Below, piece by piece: positions 1 to 5,457 of a stretch of DNA of 10,068 bases (the stretch's first letter is position 1; every line of letters begins with the position of its first letter). This DNA comes from Methanobacteriota archaeon (GTDB lineage: Archaea > Altiarchaeota > Altiarchaeia > IMC4 > QMZM01): the NCBI GenBank assembly GCA_021731385.1, contig JAKFXM010000178.1, forward strand, positions 1 through 10,068, in the 5' to 3' direction. A program made the position numbers and the translations under genes. A model generated the notes under the pieces. It did not search any database and was not told the origin of the DNA. It saw nothing but the letters and a program-made list of their open reading frames with translations.

Positions 1-18
1 GACACCTTTGGTGTGTGG

Positions 19-93
19 CTGAGAGGCGACACAACCGAGCCTCAAAGGCTCGGGTGTGTGTCAGAGGCGAAGCCTCTGCCACAAGCCTCTCAG
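19..93. repeat. Outer 9-bp stem enclosing two hairpins
   Basis: CTGAGAGGC at 19-27 is the exact reverse complement of GCCTCTCAG at 85-93. It encloses the hairpins at 35-53 and 62-78. The inner hairpin at 35-53 also extends past an A/G mismatch through 29-33/55-59. On one strand this would fold as a three-way junction. It lacks tRNA hallmarks (no T-arm TTC, no acceptor/CCA arrangement), so it is listed as a structured repeat and not as an RNA gene. Confidence 0.6.
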
Positions 94-190
94 ACACGTG
101 TCAGAGCGACTTTGTCGCTCTGCCACACCGGAGCTATGAATTTGCTATGCAAATTCATATTAGAGTTTCGTATAACTTTCTAATTGGGCA

Positions 191-208
191 CAAAAATTTT
201 GCAACGCA
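191..208 (+). other. Putative 18-nt in-frame inverted insertion within HEPN core
   Basis: Removing these 18 bases joins NWA directly to KFFLQQAAEKAL, the expected HEPN sequence. The inserted codons read QKFCNA. The insert carries AAAAATTTTGC (192-202), the exact reverse complement of GCAAAATTTTT (206-216), whose last eight bases are host gene sequence. The simplest reading is a templated fold-back duplication or the landing of a short palindromic element. The ancestral sequence is inferred, not observed. Confidence 0.45.
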
Positions 209-398
209 AAATTTTTCTTGCAGCAAGCTGCAGAAAAAGCCCTCAAAGCCTTACAAATTCAAATGCAAGGTAAATTTGATAGGATCCATGACCTCTTAAC
301 ACTTGCTGATAGTGTGAAAGCCCCGAATGAAATAATGAACTGTTGTATTAAGTTAACCCCCTTACTATACGTAAAGAGTTCTTGGATAAGAGCAGGAC

Positions 399-403
399 GG
401 TGG
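399..403 (+). promoter_or_regulatory. Ribosome binding site of the MNT gene
   Basis: GGTGG lies four bases before the ATG at 408 and matches the archaeal anti-SD core GGTG. It supports this start over downstream alternatives. Confidence 0.45.
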
Positions 404-407
404 TAAA

Positions 408-734
408 ATGGGTGAGGCAAGTCCTAAGGTAATTAAGATAGTAAAGGATTTTAAGGAAAAAGCAAAGAAGAAATATGGTATCGGAAAGGTTATTTTGTTT
501 GGTTCTTATGCCACTGGTAAAACACGAGAGGGAAGCGACATAGATCTATTAGTAGTCTCAGATAAATTCAGAAGCAGGGCAGATTTTATGTCTCAACTTT
601 TTAGAGAGTGGCACATTGTTCAAAAAAAGAGGAATCCTGTTGATTTCATCTGTTTTACCGAAAAAGAGTTTAATAGATTATCAAAGCAGATTACAATAGT
701 AAAACAAGCCTTGGAAGAGGGTGTGAGGATATAG
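408..734 (+). CDS. Minimal nucleotidyltransferase (MNT), antitoxin-like
   Basis: This 108-residue protein has the DNA polymerase beta-type nucleotidyltransferase fold. GSYATGKTREGSDIDLLVV begins at residue 32, with the G-S pair and catalytic D44 and D46. A third acidic residue, D79, lies in VDFICFTEKEF. Length and motifs fit stand-alone MNT proteins of the COG1708 type. These pair with HEPN proteins in type VII toxin-antitoxin modules, where the MNT partner transfers AMP to the HEPN toxin. All three catalytic aspartates are present, so the enzyme looks intact. The gene immediately upstream is the HEPN partner, but it is broken, so this copy may be an orphan antitoxin. It converges on glmS, with 57 bp between them. 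The family is certain; the AMPylation role is inferred from context. Confidence 0.88.
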   Translation: MGEASPKVIKIVKDFKEKAKKKYGIGKVILFGSYATGKTREGSDIDLLVVSDKFRSRADFMSQLFREWHIVQKKRNPVDFICFTEKEFNRLSKQITIVKQALEEGVRI

Positions 735-761
735 GAATTTGATGGATATACGATGACCGTG

Positions 762-793
762 CTTGGGTCTGAGAGGTCTAAGGGCTGATTTTT
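762..793 (+). terminator. Possible hairpin plus short T-run after the MNT gene
   Basis: Bases 762-770 can pair with 774-782 as RNA (nine pairs, three of them G-U, loop GAG). After six bases comes a run of five T at 789-793. It sits between the convergent MNT and glmS genes and overlaps the last bases of glmS. Because of the wobble pairs and the short T-run this is a weak call. Confidence 0.2.
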
Positions 794-2558
794 ACTCCAC
801 AGTCACGCTCTTTGCCAGATTCCTCGGCTTGTCAGGGTCAATCCCCCTAAGAACCGAGATATGATATGCGAGCAGATGCAAAGGAACTATATAGAGTATC
901 GGCGAAAGCAAAGGGTCTACCGGCGGCACCTTCAGATCCCCGGTTTCTGAAACAAGAATTACTGTTGCATTTCTTGCCTTAGCCTCCTGTATGTTGCTTT
1001 CCATCTTTTCTGCTAAATCATCATTCGGCAGGATTGCAATTACAGGAACGCCCTCTTCCAACAAAGCAAGAGGTCCATGCTTCATTTCTCCTGCAGGATA
1101 TGCCTCTGCATGAACATATGAAATTTCCTTTATCTTCAGGGCACCTTCAAGCACTGTAGGATAATTCAGCCGTCTCCCGATATAGAAAAATATGTCCTTC
1201 TTAAAAAGTTTTTCTGCAATTTTTCTTATCTCATTTTCATTTTTCAGAATATGTCCTATTTTTTCAGGAATTCCGTTAAGGTCATGCAGGATTTCATTGA
1301 CATAGTCTCCAGTAATCTTCCCCCTCTCAAGTGCAATGAATAGTGCAATAAGCGTTACAGAAACCAATTGCCCAATATATGCCTTTGTAGAAGCAACTGC
1401 AATCTCCGGTCCCGAGTATGTATAAATATTCCCATCAGAAATCCTTGTTAATGAAGAACCTACAACATTCACAACGCTAATGATGTGTGCACCTCTTTTT
1501 TTTGCCTCTTTTACAGACGCTATTGTATCTGCCGTTTCTCCGGATTGCGAAACTGCGATTATTACGGAATTATTGTCAATTGCATTTACAGTGGAATATC
1601 TGAATTCTGATGCAACCACTGCCTCTGAAGAAATTCCAAATCTTTCAAGAATATACTTACCTACCATTCCTGCATAAGAGGCGGTTCCGCAGGCGACAAA
1701 GTATACCTTCTGGTATTTTGAAATCCTTTTTGCAATCTCCCTTATCTCATTGCTACCCTTCAGCGCATTCTTCACGGCATCAGGCTCTTCATAGATCTCC
1801 TTCAGCATGAAATGCTCATAACCCTCCTTCTCAGCCTGCTTTATGTCCCAGTCTATCGTCTGGATTTCCCTCTTTATCCTGTCACCTGTTTGAAGGTCTT
1901 TTATCACTACATCATCCTTCCCTATAATCCCATAATCAAAATCATCGAGAATTATTATTTTTTTTGTCTCTGGAAGAATTGCCGGGGTGTCTGATGCGAT
2001 GAAATTCTCGTTCTTTCCGATTCCGATAATGAGAGGGCTTTCCTTTCTTGCGACAAGAATCTTTTCAGGCTCTTCGGGGTCTATGGCAGCGACTGCAAAA
2101 CTTCCCCTAAGTTTTTTCACCGATTCCACAAATGCCTTCTCGAAATTCCCTGAATAGAATTTCTCGATAAGGTGGGGTATAACCTCGGTATCCGTCTCAG
2201 AACTGAATCTATGCCCCTCAGAGACAAGTTCCTGTTTCAGGTCTTTGTAATTTTCTATTATCCCGTTATGGACAATTGTAAATCTAAAATTGCAGTCGGT
2301 ATGGGGGTGCGAATTTTCATGAGATGGCCCCCCATGGGTTGCCCAACGGGTGTGTGCAATTCCGATTGAAGAATCTCCGTTTTTTGAATTCCTCCTTACC
2401 TCGTCAACCCTGCCCTTGCCCTTTGAGATTACCACTTTTCCTTTTGAAAGGTATGCAATTCCGGCAGAGTCATAGCCCCTGTATTCAAGGCGCCTGAGCA
2501 TGTCAAACAGGATCTCTGGTGCATTCCTGTTTCCAATATAACCTGCTATTCCACACAT
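792..2558 (-). CDS. glmS: Glutamine--fructose-6-phosphate aminotransferase (isomerizing)
   Basis: This cytosolic enzyme converts fructose-6-phosphate and glutamine to glucosamine-6-phosphate, the first step towards UDP-GlcNAc for glycans. Residues 1 to about 225 form the class II glutamine amidotransferase domain: C2 becomes the N-terminal nucleophile after Met removal, followed by RGYDSAG (27-33), RWATHG (71-76) and HNGI (97-100). Two SIS sugar-isomerase domains follow: CGTASYAG at 290 and SQSGETADT at 337 in the first, and AYPAGEMKHGPLAL at 486 in the second. The C-terminus PRNLAKSVTVE carries the Schiff-base lysine (K583, equivalent to E. coli K603). At 588 residues it is full length (E. 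coli 609). The start is fixed by the essential Met-Cys; AGGA lies a few bases upstream. It is last in the minus-strand series, 35 bp after the GDT1-type gene. No riboswitch or ribozyme fits in that gap. Confidence 0.97.
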   Translation of the reverse strand: MCGIAGYIGNRNAPEILFDMLRRLEYRGYDSAGIAYLSKGKVVISKGKGRVDEVRRNSKNGDSSIGIAHTRWATHGGPSHENSHPHTDCNFRFTIVHNGIIENYKDLKQELVSEGHRFSSETDTEVIPHLIEKFYSGNFEKAFVESVKKLRGSFAVAAIDPEEPEKILVARKESPLIIGIGKNENFIASDTPAILPETKKIIILDDFDYGIIGKDDVVIKDLQTGDRIKREIQTIDWDIKQAEKEGYEHFMLKEIYEEPDAVKNALKGSNEIREIAKRISKYQKVYFVACGTASYAGMVGKYILERFGISSEAVVASEFRYSTVNAIDNNSVIIAVSQSGETADTIASVKEAKKRGAHIISVVNVVGSSLTRISDGNIYTYSGPEIAVASTKAYIGQLVSVTLIALFIALERGKITGDYVNEILHDLNGIPEKIGHILKNENEIRKIAEKLFKKDIFFYIGRRLNYPTVLEGALKIKEISYVHAEAYPAGEMKHGPLALLEEGVPVIAILPNDDLAEKMESNIQEAKARNATVILVSETGDLKVPPVDPLLSPILYIVPLHLLAYHISVLRGIDPDKPRNLAKSVTVE

Positions 2559-2593
2559 AATATCCTTAATTAAGAATGGGAGAAAATAAAGTG

Positions 2594-3151
2594 TCAGATG
2601 GTGATAAAGAATATACCCATCAATATAAACAAAATTCCGGCAATTTTTGCCATTAGTTTTTTATCAACCCTGTCTGAAAGAAATTTGCCCAGATAGATTG
2701 CCATTGCAGAAAGCAGGGTTAATGCTGTTATTGTCCCAATTAGAACCATTAATGCATTGTATCTGGTTGCAAAAATTCCTGACGCAATTTGCGTCTTATC
2801 GCCCCACTCTGTTATAAAAATCAATATAAAACCGGAAAGGAATGAATTTTTGGAATATAATTTAACTTCATTCTTCCATTCATTATCTTTCAGAATAAGG
2901 ATTCCGAAAATTATGAAAACAAGCCCCGAAGATATTTTTAAAAAAATTAAGGGGATAATGCCGGTAATCCATGAACCAAGTAAAACAGCAATTCCGTCCA
3001 CTACTAAAAAAGCAAGCATAATGCCAAGTAATAGATGCAGATGTTTCCTTGTCTTTGAGGATAACAGCAGGATGGATAACTGGGTTTTGTCTCCGAATTC
3101 TGCCAAGCCTATGGTAATTAACGGGATTAGTATGTCGGGTATCATCATCAT
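2594..3151 (-). CDS. TMEM165/GDT1 (UPF0016) family cation transporter
   Basis: This 185-residue integral membrane protein has the two diagnostic repeats of the family: EFGDKT at residues 18-23 and EWGDKT at 115-120. Each lies in a hydrophobic helix of one half of an internally duplicated protein. About six membrane segments are visible (roughly 4-16, 39-59, 63-87, 103-122, 132-154 and 167-185), with a charged central loop at 88-101. Known members (yeast Gdt1, human TMEM165, bacterial MneA/MntX) exchange Mn2+ or Ca2+ for protons, so manganese or calcium homeostasis is the likely role. The ion cannot be read from the sequence. Three ATG codons in a row open the gene; no clear Shine-Dalgarno is present, and the stop of the 66-aa gene is only 2 bp upstream, which suggests coupled translation. 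Confidence 0.92.
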   Translation of the reverse strand: MMMIPDILIPLITIGLAEFGDKTQLSILLLSSKTRKHLHLLLGIMLAFLVVDGIAVLLGSWITGIIPLIFLKISSGLVFIIFGILILKDNEWKNEVKLYSKNSFLSGFILIFITEWGDKTQIASGIFATRYNALMVLIGTITALTLLSAMAIYLGKFLSDRVDKKLMAKIAGILFILMGIFFITI

Positions 3152-3153
3152 TT

Positions 3154-3354
3154 TTAAACTGGTGCTGTCGGATATTCTTTATAGAATATTATCATGTTCT
3201 TGATGCCTTCTTCAATGCTTCTCCCTCCAAAATCGTTGTATGCTTCGAATTCTCCGTATTTCTCAATATAACTGTCAACTTTTCTTGCAGATTTTTCAGA
3301 TAATTTTATTCCCATCATTGTTTTCATGTTTTGGAATTTCTTCAGTAGTAACAT
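3154..3354 (-). CDS. Small hypothetical protein, possibly ribbon-helix-helix-like
   Basis: I do not recognise this 66-residue protein. Its core reads GIKLSEKSARKVDSYIEKYG (15-34), then a loop, then GRSIEEGIKNMIIFYKE (44-60). A short strand followed by two amphipathic helices, with GRS before the second helix, loosely resembles a ribbon-helix-helix DNA-binding domain, but the spacing is not typical. Met10, Met13 or Met14 are plausible alternative starts, and no convincing Shine-Dalgarno marks any of them. It sits 11 bp after the radical SAM gene and 2 bp before the GDT1-type gene, in the same direction. It could therefore be the last gene of the cassette, a regulator, or spacer sequence that happens to be open. 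Tight packing and same-strand context are the main arguments that it is real. Confidence 0.5.
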   Translation of the reverse strand: MLLLKKFQNMKTMMGIKLSEKSARKVDSYIEKYGEFEAYNDFGGRSIEEGIKNMIIFYKEYPTAPV

Positions 3355-3365
3355 CTATGTTGAGT

Positions 3366-4460
3366 TTAAAGTTTTTCCTCTCTTCTTCTCGCGCCTTGCC
3401 GTTCTAGCTCATGGATGTAATGATCAAATCCGTGCCTTATCATGATATTCTGCTGTCTTACTTTTTTCCTGAAAAGCTTAATCTGCCTGTCTGTCCATCT
3501 TGGATGTATGTAATACTCCTTATTTGTCTGCCTTTTTCTGGGATTGTAATTATCAAATGTCTGTTTTAAAGGTCTGTACCTGCAATCAGCTATTTGCACT
3601 CCCCATCTCTTGCATTGCTTCAGTTTCTTTAGCATTTCATAATAATCTGGCTCATAGTTATAAATCATAAAAACATAAATATCTTTAGCTGGATAACCAG
3701 CATTTACTAACATATCTATCTGCTTCTTTATCATATACCTTTGTTCATAGCCGTGGTCCCATGCGATTCTTGGATTCAGAAATCTGGCTTGTTTCAATAG
3801 TTTTGCTAATTCTGGTGTCAATAATCTGCCATCTATCCCGCACTGGCTTTCAGAATACACTACTCTACCGTTATGCTTAGCATTCTTCAATTCTTCAAGG
3901 ATATCCGTTATATGGGGGTTTGCTAAAAGGTTGTTATCATAGAATATGACTCTATTACTACAAATCTCATCCTTTATGCTTTTCTTAGATGTAAATTTCG
4001 GCTCGATTTTCCATGTACCGCAGAATTTGCATTTTCTCAGGCATCCCCTGCTTGTGTGTACAATTTGATAATCAACATCAACAAGATCATAAGCAGGCTT
4101 GAACTTCTCAACTCGTTCATCAACTCCAACAAAAACATCATCACAGCCAGACTGCTTGCAGTGTTCAGGCATCAATGAAGCATAAATGCCGCCAACTATG
4201 ACTTTTGCTTTAGGATAATTCTCTTTATAGAACTTCACGCTCCCCCACACATAATTAGACCAATAGGTAAAAAGCGAGGTTATCTTAACTTGGTTAGGAT
4301 AGAAATCAGGAAACTGTTGGTTGCCTCTAATAAGTTTTACCTCATCTCTTTTTGCCCTATGATAGCTTGCTAATTTAAGTAAGCCTACAGGTAAAAAATC
4401 CCTATGGTTTTTGCTTTTAGGTGGTATAGGGAAATTAGGTTCGACTAAAAGAATTTTCAT
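3366..4460 (-). CDS. Radical SAM protein with B12-binding-like N-terminal domain
   Basis: The protein has 364 residues. CLRKCKFC at 140-147 gives the CxxxCxxC motif (C140, C144, C147) that holds the [4Fe-4S] cluster used to cleave S-adenosylmethionine. Residues 1 to about 125 look like the Rossmann-type domain often fused to radical SAM enzymes (MKILLVEPNFP at the start, VIVGGIYASLMPEH at 87), but no DxHxxG cobalamin ligand motif is seen. Downstream are FYDNNLLANP (173), SESQCGIDGRLL (203), GVQIADCRYRPLKQTFDNYN (287-306) and a basic C-terminus. The substrate is unknown. The start ATG overlaps the stop of the 332-aa gene (ATGA), and GGAG lies 5 bases upstream, so translation is probably coupled. 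It lacks the features of viperin or Elp3. The fold is certain; the role is open. Confidence 0.9.
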   Translation of the reverse strand: MKILLVEPNFPIPPKSKNHRDFLPVGLLKLASYHRAKRDEVKLIRGNQQFPDFYPNQVKITSLFTYWSNYVWGSVKFYKENYPKAKVIVGGIYASLMPEHCKQSGCDDVFVGVDERVEKFKPAYDLVDVDYQIVHTSRGCLRKCKFCGTWKIEPKFTSKKSIKDEICSNRVIFYDNNLLANPHITDILEELKNAKHNGRVVYSESQCGIDGRLLTPELAKLLKQARFLNPRIAWDHGYEQRYMIKKQIDMLVNAGYPAKDIYVFMIYNYEPDYYEMLKKLKQCKRWGVQIADCRYRPLKQTFDNYNPRKRQTNKEYYIHPRWTDRQIKLFRKKVRQQNIMIRHGFDHYIHELERQGARRREEKL

Positions 4461-5455
4461 TGGCTCTCCAGCGGATTTTGGTTCATTTGTTCAATATATT
4501 GTTTTAGCTCGTCACTCGATCTTCTTATATCTTGAGTTATCGAAGCATTGTCAATTGCTATAACATTGTCTAGCCGCATAATATTTAGAACATTATTAAT
4601 ATAATTCTGATTTATTACTGCGAGATGGCTTTGCCTGCGCCGTGAGAATTTAAAAACAAATTTTGTTATAAAGAAATTACCTATTGCAGCATTTGAACGT
4701 AAATATTTTGCTCGACTCCTTACCTCCAAATCACAATGTCTTTCGGCGAGATGGCAAATTATTTTAGGCACACTTATAACTATAAAATCAGTAAACCTTT
4801 GAGCAACAAAATTTTGAGTATCCGGAATTACGGTAGCTATTTGTTGGGCAAAACTGGTGTTAGCCCTGTTAGTTTCAATATTTTGAATTAGTTGCTCTTT
4901 TGCTTGAGGATTTGTTTCACCATCAAATGCTTTCATAGTAAGAAATATTACAAAAGGGAAATGATTACCCTCAACATGTTTTTCAATTATTTTTTCTATT
5001 GCTTGAAAGGTTTCAGAGAAAGGAGGTTGGTTATCTGGAAAACATGTACCACAGAAATCTAAATTATAAATATCGTAAGGGAATCCATCCCAAAATTCTC
5101 GTTGTTTCTCAAGTACTAATTTTTCAAAGTTTTCTTTCTTCCCTACAGTATTTCCGAGTAATCTTTTAGCGTCAGAATAAGACTTAGAATTATTATCGCA
5201 GAATCTTACTCCTGAAAAACCTCTTGTATCTCTCTGAATTATTCCTTCCTTTTCAAGAAAAAAAATATCCCAAGCCCATTTACCAGGAAGCGTGAAATAT
5301 TTCAGAAATCTGTTCTCCTCTCGTCTTAATGCTTTCGCTTCTGGTAGCCATAATATATACCTTGCAGTATGTTTTATTAAACCTCCAAAATCAGAATAAG
5401 CATCTACTGTCTTTTCATTAACTTTCTTGATGTCGCTCTTCTGACCGTTACTCAT
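4457..5455 (-). CDS. Uncharacterised protein, middle gene of the GHKL/radical SAM cassette
   Basis: I do not recognise a named family for this 332-residue protein. The pattern in the first half suggests an alpha/beta, Rossmann-like fold, possibly methyltransferase-related. FTLPGKWAWDIFFLEKEGII (54-73) could be a first strand and helix. FSGVRFCDNN (80-89) is a strand ending in acidic residues. YDIYNLDFCGTC (127-138) is strand-like, with D133 before FCG. ETFQAIEKIIEKH (148-160) is a helix, followed by the strand FPFVIFLTMKAF (166-177). The second half (about 185-332) is mostly helical and polar, with a basic patch SRRRQ at 271. No signal peptide or membrane segment is evident. It starts 2 bp after the ATPase stop and shares ATGA with the radical SAM gene, so the three are almost certainly co-transcribed. 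No strong Shine-Dalgarno precedes it, consistent with reinitiation. The methyltransferase-like reading is tentative. Confidence 0.85.
   Translation of the reverse strand: MSNGQKSDIKKVNEKTVDAYSDFGGLIKHTARYILWLPEAKALRREENRFLKYFTLPGKWAWDIFFLEKEGIIQRDTRGFSGVRFCDNNSKSYSDAKRLLGNTVGKKENFEKLVLEKQREFWDGFPYDIYNLDFCGTCFPDNQPPFSETFQAIEKIIEKHVEGNHFPFVIFLTMKAFDGETNPQAKEQLIQNIETNRANTSFAQQIATVIPDTQNFVAQRFTDFIVISVPKIICHLAERHCDLEVRSRAKYLRSNAAIGNFFITKFVFKFSRRRQSHLAVINQNYINNVLNIMRLDNVIAIDNASITQDIRRSSDELKQYIEQMNQNPLESQ
4466..4469 (-). promoter_or_regulatory. Ribosome binding site of the radical SAM gene
   Basis: GGAG on the minus strand ends five bases before the ATG at 4460. It lies inside the coding end of the upstream gene and supports this start. 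Confidence 0.5.
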
Positions 5456-5457
5456 TT

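Larger units (their letters stand above)
2..233. repeat. Dense cluster of perfect hairpins with 3-nt loops
   Basis: Perfect inverted repeats follow one another: 2-6/10-14 (loop TTT), 35-42/46-53 (loop CAA), 62-68/72-78 (loop GAA), 102-110/114-122 (loop TTT), 135-145/149-159 (loop TAT) and 192-202/206-216 (loop AAC). There is also a palindrome GACACGTGTC at 93-102 and a 6-bp stem at 219-224/227-232. Arms are 5 to 11 bp, and their sequences mostly differ from one hairpin to the next. The first 130 bases are clearly richer in GC than the rest of the window. No convincing gene lies in 1-150: the open frames there are translations of the hairpins. The cluster may be a mosaic of short mobile palindromic elements or the product of fold-back replication errors; I cannot tell which. 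Confidence 0.8.
150..432 (+). pseudogene. Broken HEPN-domain gene (partner of the adjacent MNT gene)
   Basis: The HEPN signature reads QQAAEKALKAL, then GKFDRIHDLLTLADSVKAP, then CIKLTP in one frame (218-360). This matches the core helices of HEPN proteins of the COG2250 type. Upstream in the same frame are NWA (182-190) and, after six extra codons, KFFLQQAA, then a stop at 173-175. A neighbouring frame reads RVSYNFLIGH (162-191), which resembles the preceding HEPN helix. Downstream, a third frame reads TIRKEFLDKSRTVVKWVRQV (364-423) and stops at 430-432. This looks like the normal C-terminal helix and overlaps the MNT start, as expected for these pairs. The family is normally about 120-140 residues in one frame; here it is split by at least two shifts, with about 15-25 residues missing near 360. 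A short TTG-initiated ORF (218-406) remains open but lacks both ends of the domain. The shifts are seen directly; loss of function is inferred. Confidence 0.65.

Noticed and set aside
19..93. tRNA gene
   Set aside because: The branched fold is suggestive, but arm lengths, anticodon loop and T-arm consensus are missing.
1..130. CRISPR array
   Set aside because: The repeated units are few, self-complementary and unevenly spaced, with no constant repeat and unique spacers of regular length; no cas genes are nearby.
15..299. Open frame of 94 codons on the plus strand
   Set aside because: Its first half translates hairpin sequence and its second half runs out of frame with the clear HEPN reading; only residues near 156-191 may be a shifted HEPN piece, which is covered in the pseudogene entry.
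1480..2369. Several open frames on the plus strand opposite glmS
   Set aside because: They overlap a certain gene, have no ribosome binding sites and encode low-complexity shadow peptides.
2559..2593. glmS ribozyme or other leader RNA; CTTAATTAAG palindrome at 2565-2574
   Set aside because: The 35-bp gap is far too short for the ribozyme, and a 10-bp AT palindrome is expected by chance in such DNA.
3366..4460. Prokaryotic viperin or Elp3
   Set aside because: It has the radical SAM cysteines, but the N-terminal B12-like domain, the CLRKCKFC context and the C-terminal blocks do not match viperins, and there is no acetyltransferase domain as in Elp3.
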